Assembly (NCBI GenBank): GCA_023410535.1
Contig: JAEYPR010000031.1
Location: 1-64,000, forward strand
Reading direction: 5' to 3'
Length of the DNA: 64,000 nucleotides
Origin: Bacillota bacterium
Lineage (GTDB): Bacteria; Bacillota; UBA4882; UBA8346
Shown here: positions 8,697 to 17,800 of the stretch, in pieces
Numbering within the stretch: the stretch's first letter is position 1
How the letters are laid out: each line of letters begins with the position of its first letter
The notes under the pieces: generated by a model
Database searches by the model: none
Told to the model about the DNA's origin: nothing
The model's input: only the letters and a program-made list of their open reading frames with translations
Program-made: the position numbers and the translations under genes

Positions 8697-10232
8697 TCAC
8701 GACCCCCAGTTTTCCATGATCCGGTAAATCCGCCCGAGATCGAGGTTTTGCCGGAGTTGCTCCGCCAACAGATCGTATTGACTCTCTTTAAAACTGCGGT
8801 AATCGGTTGGCGTCCCCGCCAAGGGATCCAGTCCTTTGCGGGACCGGATATTATTGATCAGCCCCGCCGTGAACCGGACATTGTCAAACAAACCGTGCAG
8901 ATAACTGCCGAAAACGCTACCCTGGACGTTGCAGACCCCACCGTTGACCCCGTTGTTTTCGTTCCCAAAGGGCTGCTCCAGTTCGATCAAAGGAACCGTC
9001 CCTTCATGACAGGTCGTGACGCCGAGATGAATCTCATACCCGGTCAGGACGAGTCCGCCCAACCCGGCAAACAGTCCCTGATCATGGAGGAGCTTGCCCG
9101 TGATTTGGACGGTCCGCTTCTCCCGCTCCAACACGGTGTCGATATTCAGCAACCCCATCCCGGTGCTCTGCGCCAGTTCGCTTTCCATCCGGTAGGGATC
9201 GGCAATGGTCTTCCCCAGCATCTGAAAACCGCCGCAAATCCCGGCAATAATCGCCCCGCGCCGGTGCTGGCGGATCATGGCGTTCTCCAAACCCGAACGG
9301 CGAAGGTACGCCAGATCTTCCAAGGTATTTTTGGTGCCCGGCAAAATGATCAGATCCGGTTCGCCAAGGCTCGCCGCCGTTTCCACATAGCGGAGACTGA
9401 CATCCTCAAGGTTCTCCAAAACGTTAAAATCGGTAAAGTTTGATAAACGGGGCAATTTAACGACAGCGATGTCCACACCGGCGGTTTGGGATTGCTGCCG
9501 GGTGAAGCGTTCGGTCAGACTGTCCTCATCCTCGATATTGAGCTTCAGATAGGGCACCACTCCAAGCACCGGACGTTTGACGATCTCTTCCAGCATCACG
9601 ATTCCCGGTTGCAGGATACTCCGGTCGCCCCGGAATTTATTGATGATCACCCCTTGCACCCGTTCCCGCTCACTCTCGGTCAGCAACAGCATTGTGCCGG
9701 CGAGCGCGGCGAAGACCCCGCCCCGGTCGATATCGCCCACCAGCAATACCGGCGCGTCCGCCAACTCGGCCATACCCATATTGACGATATCCTTGTCCCG
9801 GAGATTGATCTCCGCCGGACTGCCGGCCCCTTCGATCACTACGATCTCGTTGGCGGCGGCCAAGGCGTCATAATGCTCCTTAACCAGACCGGCCAATTGC
9901 GGTTTGAATTCATGGTATTCCACGGCCGACATATTGCCGTAAACCTTGCCGCCCACGATCACCTGGGCGTTCCGGTCGGTGGTCGGTTTCAACAACACCG
10001 GATTCATCCGGACGTCGGGCGGCAATCCCGCCGCTTCCGCCTGCACCACTTGCGCCCGTCCCATCTCCAGGCCGTCCGCGGTGATAAATGAGTTCAGCGC
10101 CATATTTTGCGATTTAAACGGCGCGACCTTGAAGCCGTCTTGCCGGAAGATGCGGCAAAGCCCGGCGGTGATCAGACTTTTACCGACCGCCGAAGCCACG
10201 CCTTGGATCATAATACGTTTGGTCCGCGTCAT
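8697..10232 (-). CDS. cbiP: Cobyric acid synthase (CbiP/CobQ)
   Basis: A 511-residue glutamine-dependent amidotransferase that amidates side chains b, d, e and g of adenosylcobyrinic acid a,c-diamide. The N-terminal ATP-binding half starts MIQGVASAVGKSLITAGL; the C-terminal glutaminase-like half has the nucleophile cysteine in IAGICGGFQMLG and the histidine in GSYLHGLFDN. Length matches the family. The start at 10232 shares its A with the cbiA stop (TGATG) and has GGGAG upstream; the longer frame to 10262 has no support. It works directly after CbiA and before CbiB. Confidence 0.95.
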   Translation of the reverse strand: MTRTKRIMIQGVASAVGKSLITAGLCRIFRQDGFKVAPFKSQNMALNSFITADGLEMGRAQVVQAEAAGLPPDVRMNPVLLKPTTDRNAQVIVGGKVYGNMSAVEYHEFKPQLAGLVKEHYDALAAANEIVVIEGAGSPAEINLRDKDIVNMGMAELADAPVLLVGDIDRGGVFAALAGTMLLLTESERERVQGVIINKFRGDRSILQPGIVMLEEIVKRPVLGVVPYLKLNIEDEDSLTERFTRQQSQTAGVDIAVVKLPRLSNFTDFNVLENLEDVSLRYVETAASLGEPDLIILPGTKNTLEDLAYLRRSGLENAMIRQHRRGAIIAGICGGFQMLGKTIADPYRMESELAQSTGMGLLNIDTVLEREKRTVQITGKLLHDQGLFAGLGGLVLTGYEIHLGVTTCHEGTVPLIELEQPFGNENNGVNGGVCNVQGSVFGSYLHGLFDNVRFTAGLINNIRSRKGLDPLAGTPTDYRSFKESQYDLLAEQLRQNLDLGRIYRIMENWGS

Positions 10233-11626
10233 CAACAACTCCCTTTCCCGTAGGCCGCGCAACGGCGCAGCCAGTTTTCAGCCAAAGACGGATTGGCCTC
10301 AAAGTGGAGATGGGGGTAAGCCGCCAGCACATTTTGATACGTCAACCCGCCAGACCAACAACTGGCCGCGCCATCCGCCCGCTCTTTGGTTACCCGGTAG
10401 GCTTGGTCCCCCGCCAGTTGTCCCGTTAGACCGGTGATTTCCGAATAATGAAATTCATGGGCGCGGATGCGTTGCCCGGCCGGTCCCAAAAGCGTGTCGC
10501 GAATCGTTTCAACTTCCACGTACCCGAAATGCTGCAATGAACCGGTGATTCGACCGGCCACCGGAAAAACGGCGCACATTTCATGGGTCGCCCCTTGCTG
10601 ATCGGTCAGATTGCGACAGAGGTAAAGCAGTCCGCCGCATTCGGCGTAAACCGGCATTCCCCGCTCAGCCGCCCGCCGTACGTTTTCCCGCATCGACCGG
10701 TTGGCGGAGAGCGTTGCGGCAAAAACCTCCGGATAGCCGCCGCCGAAATAAAGGCCGTCGAGTCCCTCCGGCAGTTGACCGTCACTTAACGGGCTAAAAA
10801 AGATCAATTCCGCTCCGAGCTGTCGCAACAGCGCAAAATTATCATGATAATAAAAGTTAAACGCCGCATCCTGAGCGACACCCAACCGCACCCGGCCAAG
10901 CGCCCGCCGGTCGCTCCGCGGCGCGTCAAGCGGTCCGGCGCCGCTGGCCAACGCGACGAGGGCTTCCAGATCGATCGTGTCGGCCAATATCCCGGTCAAA
11001 TGCCCGAGTTTCTCCGTCAAACCGTCGATTTCCGCCTGGGGAATCAACCCCAAATGCCGACTGGGCAAGGTTATTTCCGGCAAATAAGGTAGATAACCCA
11101 GGACGTTTACGCCGTTTTCCGTTTCAATGATCCGTTTGAGCAATAAAAAGTGGCTCTTGCTCTTTAGCTGGTTGAGAATGACCCCTTGAATCGGCAGCCC
11201 CGGAATAAATTGCTGAAACCCCCGGATCAAGGCGGCGACACTCAACGACATTCCCGCCGCGTTGACCACCAACACAATCGGCGTTTGCAGGATCTGGGCC
11301 ATCTGGGCGGTACTGCCCTGGAGGGAAACGCCGCGTTGCCCGTCAAACAGTCCCATCACTCCCTCGATGACCGCCAGATCGGCGTCAGCGGCCCGCGCCG
11401 CAAACAGCCGCCGCAACGTCGCTTCATCCAGCAACCAGGAGTCCAAATTGGCGGACGGCCTGCCGGTAACATATTGATGAAACATCGGGTCGATAAAGTC
11501 CGGACCCACTTTAAAAGGCTGCACCGTCAGCCCCCGGCGCCGCAACAAAGAGAGCAATCCCATTGTCAGCGTCGTTTTCCCGCAACCGCTCCCGGTTCCG
11601 GCAAGGATCAACCTGGCCATCCTCAT
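10232..11626 (-). CDS. cbiA: Cobyrinic acid a,c-diamide synthase (CbiA)
   Basis: A 464-residue amidotransferase that amidates side chains a and c. The N-terminal LILAGTGSGCGKTTLTMGLL is the P-loop, followed by VGPDFIDPMFH. The C-terminal glutaminase half has DGLYFGGGYPEVFA and the nucleophile cysteine in VYAECGGLLYL. The ATG at 11626 is preferred since AAGGGGG lies 10 bases upstream; another in-frame ATG is at 11620. The frame extends to 11761 but that part overlaps hemL in a non-conserved frame. It is coupled to cbiP by a one-base overlap. Confidence 0.95.
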   Translation of the reverse strand: MRMARLILAGTGSGCGKTTLTMGLLSLLRRRGLTVQPFKVGPDFIDPMFHQYVTGRPSANLDSWLLDEATLRRLFAARAADADLAVIEGVMGLFDGQRGVSLQGSTAQMAQILQTPIVLVVNAAGMSLSVAALIRGFQQFIPGLPIQGVILNQLKSKSHFLLLKRIIETENGVNVLGYLPYLPEITLPSRHLGLIPQAEIDGLTEKLGHLTGILADTIDLEALVALASGAGPLDAPRSDRRALGRVRLGVAQDAAFNFYYHDNFALLRQLGAELIFFSPLSDGQLPEGLDGLYFGGGYPEVFAATLSANRSMRENVRRAAERGMPVYAECGGLLYLCRNLTDQQGATHEMCAVFPVAGRITGSLQHFGYVEVETIRDTLLGPAGQRIRAHEFHYSEITGLTGQLAGDQAYRVTKERADGAASCWSGGLTYQNVLAAYPHLHFEANPSLAENWLRRCAAYGKGSC

Positions 11627-11666
11627 CCGCCGTCGCCCCCTTTCATTGATGGAAGTCGCCGTACGA

Positions 11667-12959
11667 TCAGCGGCCCAATTCGGCAAAACTGTCCCACACT
11701 GCCGCGATGGTCCGATCCAAGTCGGCGTCGCTATGGGCGGCCGATAAAAACAGCGCTTCAAATTGGGACGGCGGCAGATAAATCCCCTTGTCCAACATTA
11801 ATTTGAAATAACGGGCGAACATTGCCGTATCCGCCCGGAGTGCCGTTTCATAATTCACGACCCGGTCCGCGGTAAAGAAGGGGCTAAGCAAGGAACCGAC
11901 CCGGTTAACCGTCAAGGCCAGGCCATAGCGCGCGGCGGCCTCGACATACGCTTGCTCCAGCCGTTGGGCTTTCGCATCCAGCTCCCGGTAGACGCCGGAA
12001 TTGGTTTGCAACTGCCGCAAAGTGGCGATTCCGGCCGCCATCGCCACGGGATTGCCCGATAAGGTTCCGGCTTGATAGACCGGGCCCAACGGCGCCACCA
12101 AGTTCATGATCGCTTTTTTGCCGCCGTACGCTCCTACCGGCATGCCGCCGCCGATGATCTTGCCCAAAGTGGTCAGATCGGGCGTAACGCCGTAATAGCC
12201 TTGCGCTCCGCCATAGGAAACCCGGAACCCGGTGATCACCTCGTCAAAAATGAGCACAACACCGTGTGCTTCGGTTAAACGTCGCAACAATTGCAAAAAT
12301 TCCGGTTGCGGTTCAACCAGCCCCATGTTTCCGGCCACCGGCTCCACAATCACCGCCGCCAGCTCCGGACCGATCTTCCGGAACAGATCCGTCAAATAAT
12401 CCCCGTCATTATAAGGCGCCATAATCGTGGCGGCGACAAAATCCGCCGGTACCCCGGCGCTATCGGGCGTCCCCAAAGTCAACAAACCCGAACCGGCCTT
12501 CACTAACAATGGATCGCTATGCCCGTGATAGCAGCCGGTGAATTTGACGATCTTCGACCGGCCGGTGTAGCCTCGGGCCAATCGGAGCGCGCTCATCACC
12601 GCTTCCGTCCCGGAATTGACCATGCGCACCATTTCCACCGAAGGCAACGCCGCGCTGATCATTTCCGCCAGGATCACCTCCCGCTCGGTGGGAGCGCCAA
12701 AACTGGTTCCGTCCTGAGCCGCTTCGGCAATCGCCGCGATCACTTCGGGATGGGTATGACCCAAAATCAACGGACCCCACGAACAAACATAATCCAGATA
12801 CTCATGCCCATCGACATCAGTGATCCGGCTACCCTGGGCTTTTTTGATAAAAAGCGGTTCCAACCCCACGCTGCGAAAAGCTCTGACCGGGCTGTTCACC
12901 CCACCCGGAATCACGCGGCCGGCAGCGGCGAATAATTGGTGGGAAAGCGGATTATTCAT
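11667..12959 (-). CDS. hemL: Glutamate-1-semialdehyde 2,1-aminomutase (HemL)
   Basis: A 430-residue PLP enzyme that converts glutamate-1-semialdehyde to 5-aminolevulinate in the C5 pathway. The N-terminus (PGGVNSPVRAF), SWGPLILGHTHP, VNSGTEAVMSALRLARG and the PLP lysine in TLGKIIGGGMPVGAYGG identify it firmly. The start at 12959 follows GGGGTGG and overlaps hemB by 8 bp. It sits with hemA, hemB, hemC and cobA-hemD inside the B12 operon, so supply of uroporphyrinogen III is tied to cobalamin demand. Confidence 0.95.
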   Translation of the reverse strand: MNNPLSHQLFAAAGRVIPGGVNSPVRAFRSVGLEPLFIKKAQGSRITDVDGHEYLDYVCSWGPLILGHTHPEVIAAIAEAAQDGTSFGAPTEREVILAEMISAALPSVEMVRMVNSGTEAVMSALRLARGYTGRSKIVKFTGCYHGHSDPLLVKAGSGLLTLGTPDSAGVPADFVAATIMAPYNDGDYLTDLFRKIGPELAAVIVEPVAGNMGLVEPQPEFLQLLRRLTEAHGVVLIFDEVITGFRVSYGGAQGYYGVTPDLTTLGKIIGGGMPVGAYGGKKAIMNLVAPLGPVYQAGTLSGNPVAMAAGIATLRQLQTNSGVYRELDAKAQRLEQAYVEAAARYGLALTVNRVGSLLSPFFTADRVVNYETALRADTAMFARYFKLMLDKGIYLPPSQFEALFLSAAHSDADLDRTIAAVWDSFAELGR

Positions 12960-13920
12960 GGCGCAACCACCCCGCAATCGCCTTGGCGAAATAGGTGATG
13001 ATGATCTTGGCGCCGGCCCGCTTGATCGCCGTGACCGTCTCCATCACCACGCCCGGTTCGTCGATCCAGCCTTGCGCGGCGGCCGCTTTGATCATCGCAT
13101 ACTCGCCGCTGACATTGTAGGCGGCCACCGGAACCTGAACTCGCGTGCTGATCGCCCGGATCACATCCAAATAAGCCAAAGCCGGCTTAACCATCACCAT
13201 ATCCGCGCCTTCGGCCAAGTCCAACTCCACCTCTTTCACCGCTTCCCGGAGATTGGCATAATCCATCTGATAGGTTTTGCGATCGCCGAAGAGCGGCCGG
13301 GATTGGGCCGCCTCCCGGAACGGGCCGTAAAATGACGAGGCATATTTGGCGCTATAAGCGAGCAACGCCGTGTCGACATAGCCGTGTTCGTCAAGGGTCC
13401 GGCGAATCGCGCCGATCCGTCCGTCCATCATGTCCGAAGGCGCGATGATATCGGCGCCGGACTGCGCATAGCTAAGCGCGGTCGCGCTTAAGAGCGGTAA
13501 GGTCGCATCGTTTAAGACCCGTCCGTCTTGGATCAAGCCGCAATGGCCATGCGACGTATATTCGCATAAACAAACATCGGCAATGAACAACAAGTGCGGA
13601 AAACGCTCTTTACCCAACCGTAAGGCCTGTTGAATAATTCCGTCAGGATGGTAGGCCTCCGACCCCGTTTCATCTTTGTGTTCCGGAATCCCGAAGAGTA
13701 AAACCGCCGGGATCTCCAGCGCGGCGACTTCCTCCAGTTCCTTTAGGTAGTCTGGCAATGATAAATTATAAATTCCCGGCATTGACGGGATTTCCCGTTT
13801 TTGGGCCAGTCCCTCGGCAACAAACAACGGATACACCAAATCCGAAGTTTGCACCGTCGTTTCCCTTACCAAACTGCGCATTGCCGGACTGGTCCGCAGC
13901 CGGCGCGGTCGTATTGTCAT
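12952..13920 (-). CDS. hemB: Delta-aminolevulinic acid dehydratase (HemB)
   Basis: A 322-residue porphobilinogen synthase that condenses two 5-aminolevulinates. The zinc-type cysteine cluster is intact (DVCLCEYTSHGHCG, about 120-133). The two active-site lysines lie in YSAKYAS and MVMVKPALAYLD, and APSDMMDGRIGAIR is the usual loop. Length is typical. Its stop overlaps the hemL start. The upstream space to cobA-hemD (53 bp) is one of the larger gaps in the operon but shows no terminator. Confidence 0.96.
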   Translation of the reverse strand: MTIRPRRLRTSPAMRSLVRETTVQTSDLVYPLFVAEGLAQKREIPSMPGIYNLSLPDYLKELEEVAALEIPAVLLFGIPEHKDETGSEAYHPDGIIQQALRLGKERFPHLLFIADVCLCEYTSHGHCGLIQDGRVLNDATLPLLSATALSYAQSGADIIAPSDMMDGRIGAIRRTLDEHGYVDTALLAYSAKYASSFYGPFREAAQSRPLFGDRKTYQMDYANLREAVKEVELDLAEGADMVMVKPALAYLDVIRAISTRVQVPVAAYNVSGEYAMIKAAAAQGWIDEPGVVMETVTAIKRAGAKIIITYFAKAIAGWLRHE

Positions 13921-13973
13921 AATTAAACCTTCTTTCCGTATCCATGTTGTTATTCCAACCCGGTTCCCGGGTT

Positions 13974-15497
13974 TTATTGATTGACCAGTTCCAATATTGT
14001 AGCGATCAAACCTTCCACGGTATGGGTTTCAGCCGTGGCAGCGACTTTGAGACCCATTTCCAACGCAGTTTGAGTTGTCACCGGACCGATCGCAACGACT
14101 TTACTACGTTCCAGCCAGGCGGGGCGCGTTCCCCCGAGCAAATTCAGAAAATGGCGCACCGTTGACGAACTCGTGAATGTTATAATATCAAACCCGTCTT
14201 TTGGTAAATTGGCGCGGAATGCCACCGCCGCGTTCTCATCCGCCACTGTTTGATAGGCCGCAACCGCCGCACAGGCGATTCCCGCCGCCGTCAATCCCTG
14301 GACCAATTCTTCCGAAGCCTGCTTAGCCCGGATCAATAACACCCGGTCCGCACCATTCAACCTTGCAAGCATCGCGCCAAGCAAAGCGGTCGCAGTATAT
14401 TCAGAAGGAATGAGATCGGCTTTAAAACCATACTGCCATAAGGCTTGAGCGGTCGCCGCTCCATTGACGGCAAATTTCAGCCCCGCCAGTTGACGCCGGT
14501 CGACCTGTTCTTCCTGTAACAACCGGAAGAAATAATCCACCCCGTTGGCGCTGGTGAAGACCACCCAGGAGAACTCCGCCAACCGCGCCGCGGCATTCCG
14601 GAACTCCGTTTGGTCCGCCCCGTCGGCAGCGACCACCTTGATCATCGGATACTCCAGCGCTATCCCGCCCAATTCTTCAATCAAGCGGACGAGTTTGGAC
14701 GCTTGTTCCCGGGCCCGGGTGACCAAAATTCGTTTTCCGGCCAACGGACCGTGGGGAAACCAGTTCAATTTCTCCCGCAAGGCAACCACTGGACCAATGA
14801 CAATCACTGCCGGTGAACCGATTCCCGCCTTCGCCGCCGTTTCGGCCAGTTCCGCCAATGGCGCGACGAGCACTCTTTGCGCGACGCTTGTCCCGTTTTG
14901 GATAATCGCCGCGGGAGTCGCCGGCGCCTTGCCATGGCGGATCAAGTTGGCGGTAATGGCCGCCAGGTTGCCGACACCCATCAAAAAAATTAACGTCCCA
15001 TCCAAAACGGCCAGTTGTTCGTAATTCAACTGCCCGTCGGTCTTGTCCGGATCTTCGTGACCAGTGATCACGTGGAATGAAGAGCAATAATCGCGGTGCG
15101 TCACCGGAATGCCGGCGTAAGCCGGCACCGCCACCGCCGACGAGATGCCCGGCACAATTTGAAACGCGATCCCCCGCTCGACTAACGCTTCCGCTTCCTC
15201 GCCGCCCCGCCCGAAAACAAAGGGATCGCCCCCTTTCACCCGGGCCACCCGTTTGCCGGTCAGCGCTTTTTCGATTAAGATCGCATTGATCTGCGCTTGC
15301 GTCGCCCAGTGACAACCCGGCCCCTTGCCGACATAGATCAGTTCCGCATCGGGATTAGCGTATTGTAAAATCGCTTCCCCGAGGAGCCGGTCGTAGACGA
15401 TCACCTCGGCCTGGGCCAAACACTCCACGGCTTTCACGGTCATCAGTTTTTTATCGCCCGGGCCGGCTCCGATCAGTTGGACCACTCCGTTTCCCAT
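13974..15497 (-). CDS. cobA-hemD: Fused uroporphyrinogen-III C-methyltransferase / uroporphyrinogen-III synthase
   Basis: A 507-residue two-domain enzyme. Residues 1-245 are the SAM-dependent methyltransferase that makes precorrin-2 (GAGPGDKKLMTVKA, RVKGGDPFVFGRGGEE, VPGISSAVAVPAYAGIPVTHR). Residues ~255-507 are HemD, which cyclises hydroxymethylbilane with ring D inversion (KRILVTRAREQASKL start, FTSANGVDYFF, FTSSSTVRHFL). Fusions of this kind are well known in clostridia and relatives. The ATG at 15497 overlaps the hemC stop by one base and follows GGAGGAG. It channels uroporphyrinogen III toward corrins. Confidence 0.95.
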   Translation of the reverse strand: MGNGVVQLIGAGPGDKKLMTVKAVECLAQAEVIVYDRLLGEAILQYANPDAELIYVGKGPGCHWATQAQINAILIEKALTGKRVARVKGGDPFVFGRGGEEAEALVERGIAFQIVPGISSAVAVPAYAGIPVTHRDYCSSFHVITGHEDPDKTDGQLNYEQLAVLDGTLIFLMGVGNLAAITANLIRHGKAPATPAAIIQNGTSVAQRVLVAPLAELAETAAKAGIGSPAVIVIGPVVALREKLNWFPHGPLAGKRILVTRAREQASKLVRLIEELGGIALEYPMIKVVAADGADQTEFRNAAARLAEFSWVVFTSANGVDYFFRLLQEEQVDRRQLAGLKFAVNGAATAQALWQYGFKADLIPSEYTATALLGAMLARLNGADRVLLIRAKQASEELVQGLTAAGIACAAVAAYQTVADENAAVAFRANLPKDGFDIITFTSSSTVRHFLNLLGGTRPAWLERSKVVAIGPVTTQTALEMGLKVAATAETHTVEGLIATILELVNQ

Positions 15498-16396
15498 CAA
15501 CGCACTCCTCCGCTTCGGGCTAGAATTTGTTCGGCAAGCCGTTCTCCCAAGGCTTTCCCCTGGGCGACGGGGCCTGCCACCGTTTCCCGGTAGATTTCCG
15601 GTCGATCATTCGCCGCCAGCATTCCGGTAATTTTCAAACAGTCGCCATCGGTCGCCGCATGCGCGCCCATCGGAACACTGCAACCGCCGTTTAAGCGGAT
15701 CAAAAAACCGCGTTCCGCTCCGGCGCATACCGCCCCGTGCTCACAATGCACGACTTCTTTGAGAAAATCAGCATCGTCGTCCCGCCGGGTTTCGATCGCC
15801 AAAAATCCCTGGCATACCGCGGGGATCATCTCTTCCACCGTAAAATACTGCGTGATCCGGTCTTGCAGTCCCAGCCGTTTCAATCCGGCAGCGGCCAGGA
15901 TTATGGCATCATACTGACGTTGCGCCAATTTGTCGAGACGGGTGACGATATTGCCCCGTAATAACCGGATCGTCAGATCCGGCCGCAGCGCCAAGAGCTG
16001 TTTGCTCCGGCGCAAGCTGCTGGTGCCCACCACCGCTCCCGCCGGCAATTCGGCGAGGGTTGCTCCGGCGCGACTCACCAACGCGTCGCGCGGATCCTCC
16101 CGTTCGGAAATGGCGGCGATCGTCAGTCCCGGAGCGATTTGGACGGGCAGATCTTTCATACTGTGCACCGCCAGGTCGATTGTCCCCTGCAGTAAAGCCA
16201 ATTCAATCTCTTTGATAAACAGCCCTTTGCCGCCAACTTGATCCAAAGCCCGATCCAGGATCAGATCACCGCTGGTTTTGATGGTCACCATCTCCAACTC
16301 CAAATCGGGATAGCGCTCACGAACTTTATCAATAACGATCCGGGTTTGGGCAATCGCCAAACGGCTTTCCCGGGTGCCGATTTTAAGCTTCCGCAT
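15497..16396 (-). CDS. hemC: Hydroxymethylbilane synthase (porphobilinogen deaminase)
   Basis: A 299-residue enzyme that polymerises four porphobilinogens. The motifs GTRESRLAIAQT (5-16), GGKGLFIKE, HSMKDLP, GTSSLRR and the dipyrromethane cofactor cysteine in LNGGCSVPMG are present. The frame is open to 16588, but the family N-terminus fixes the start at 16396 (GGAG upstream), overlapping the preceding gene by 14 bp. Confidence 0.96.
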   Translation of the reverse strand: MRKLKIGTRESRLAIAQTRIVIDKVRERYPDLELEMVTIKTSGDLILDRALDQVGGKGLFIKEIELALLQGTIDLAVHSMKDLPVQIAPGLTIAAISEREDPRDALVSRAGATLAELPAGAVVGTSSLRRSKQLLALRPDLTIRLLRGNIVTRLDKLAQRQYDAIILAAAGLKRLGLQDRITQYFTVEEMIPAVCQGFLAIETRRDDDADFLKEVVHCEHGAVCAGAERGFLIRLNGGCSVPMGAHAATDGDCLKITGMLAANDRPEIYRETVAGPVAQGKALGERLAEQILARSGGVR

Positions 16397-17015
16397 CACG
16401 TTTTTCTCCGTAAATTTTTTCAAGGACTGCCCGGGGATCGTCGGCCGGGTCGTCAAGGATGGCCCTTCCGGCAACCCGTAAAAGCTGTCGGCGTTCATCC
16501 GGATCGGCAACTTCCCTCTGAATTTTGCGCCGGAACTCAGCCCAGGTTTCCAAAGCGGTTTCCTGCTTAAAAATTGGGAGCGACGCAATTTTCTCCCGCA
16601 ATAACCGCGTGAGGGCGGGAAATCGACCCGAACTGGTCACCCCAACGACTAAAGCGTCATTTTTCACCACCGCCGGAAAAACAAACGTACATTTTTCCGG
16701 ATCATCGGCGGAATTAACCCAGACGTTCATCCGCACGGCAGCTTCGTAAACCGCATCGTTTAACGCGGGATCGGAGGTAGCGGCGATCACCAAGAAAAAA
16801 TCGCTTAAATCCCCGCTCTGATAAGATTTCTTCCAATAAGTCAACTTTCTCAGATCGTGGAGTTGCTGAATTTCGGGAACCACTGCAGCGCTAATCACGA
16901 CAATTTCCGCCTCAAACTGAAGTAGGGTTTGAATTTTACGCCAAGCCACCTGCCCTCCGCCAATCACCAGACACCTTCGCTTTTTCAGATCGATATAGAA
17001 TGGAAAATAAGCCAT
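16383..17015 (-). CDS. Precorrin-2 dehydrogenase (CysG-N / Met8-like)
   Basis: A 210-residue NAD-dependent dehydrogenase that oxidises precorrin-2 to sirohydrochlorin. The N-terminal Rossmann motif (CLVIGGGQVAWRKIQTLL), VNSADDPEKCTFVFPAVV and SSGRFPALTRLLRE are the usual family blocks. No ferrochelatase or methyltransferase domain is attached. In this pathway its product is the substrate of CbiK (33.3 kb), so it is needed for cobalt insertion; it may also serve siroheme synthesis. It starts three bases after the cbiJ stop codon. Confidence 0.92.
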   Translation of the reverse strand: MAYFPFYIDLKKRRCLVIGGGQVAWRKIQTLLQFEAEIVVISAAVVPEIQQLHDLRKLTYWKKSYQSGDLSDFFLVIAATSDPALNDAVYEAAVRMNVWVNSADDPEKCTFVFPAVVKNDALVVGVTSSGRFPALTRLLREKIASLPIFKQETALETWAEFRRKIQREVADPDERRQLLRVAGRAILDDPADDPRAVLEKIYGEKRDAEA

Positions 17016-17017
17016 GA

Positions 17018-17800
17018 TCAGTTCAGCTTCTCCTTAACCGCCCGCAGCACTTGTTCAACCGAATCCACCGTCCAACCATATTCCAGCTCCGGTCGCCGGA
17101 TCATGATCACCGGGATCGCCAACTCCTCGGCCGCAGCCAGCTTCGCCTGATTGCCGCCGGCTTCCCCGCTTTCTTTGGTCACCAGCGCTTGCGCCTGACA
17201 ATAGCGGAGCATGGCCAGATTCATTTCAACCGAAAACGGTCCTTTCATCCCAATGATCCGCGCGGCGGAAAATCCGAAGCGTTCGCATTTCGCGATGACC
17301 TCCTGCAGTGGTAATACCCGGATAAACAGGCGTTCCCGAAAATCGCCGATCTGACGGGTGAAAGGCTCCAGATGATTGCTGCCGATCGTCAATAGAATAT
17401 TACCGGTCAGTTCTGCCGCTTTACGGGCCGCATCGTCAAAATCCCTCGCCCAAATCAGGTCCGCTCCCGCGCTATCAGTGGCTTCACGCTCAAACCGCAA
17501 GTATGAGGTCCCGCTCTCGCGACAAGCCGCCATCGCGTTTAAAGAGGCTGCTTTGGCAAAAGGATGCGATGCGTCAATCATCAAGTCCGGCTTGATGGCC
17601 CCGATCAACTGAACCATCTCCGCTTGATCCAATCGTCCCTGATGGATACGGAGCCCCGGATATTGCCGCAAATATTCGGTTCCCAGATCCGTGGTTACGG
17701 TCGCATGAAGCTGCACCGGTTCCGGCGCTAGTCGCTCAATGATGGTCCGGGCGTCGCTCGTGCCGGCGATCAACAAAATGACCAATGTCTTATTGTTCAT
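17018..17800 (-). CDS. cbiJ: Cobalt-precorrin-6A reductase (CbiJ/CobK)
   Basis: A 260-residue NAD(P)H-dependent reductase of the corrin ring. Family features are LLIAGTSDARTIIERL at the N-terminus, DLMIDASHPFAKAASLNAMAAC (~75-95), ILLTIGSNHLEPF and LVTKESGEAGGNQAKLAAA near the C-terminus. GAGGG lies upstream of the ATG, which overlaps the end of cbiH by 11 bp. Confidence 0.94.
   Translation of the reverse strand: MNNKTLVILLIAGTSDARTIIERLAPEPVQLHATVTTDLGTEYLRQYPGLRIHQGRLDQAEMVQLIGAIKPDLMIDASHPFAKAASLNAMAACRESGTSYLRFEREATDSAGADLIWARDFDDAARKAAELTGNILLTIGSNHLEPFTRQIGDFRERLFIRVLPLQEVIAKCERFGFSAARIIGMKGPFSVEMNLAMLRYCQAQALVTKESGEAGGNQAKLAAAEELAIPVIMIRRPELEYGWTVDSVEQVLRAVKEKLN

Noticed and set aside
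10844..11806. Plus-strand frames within cbiA and hemL
   Set aside because: No ribosome sites or protein motifs; the minus-strand genes are unambiguous.
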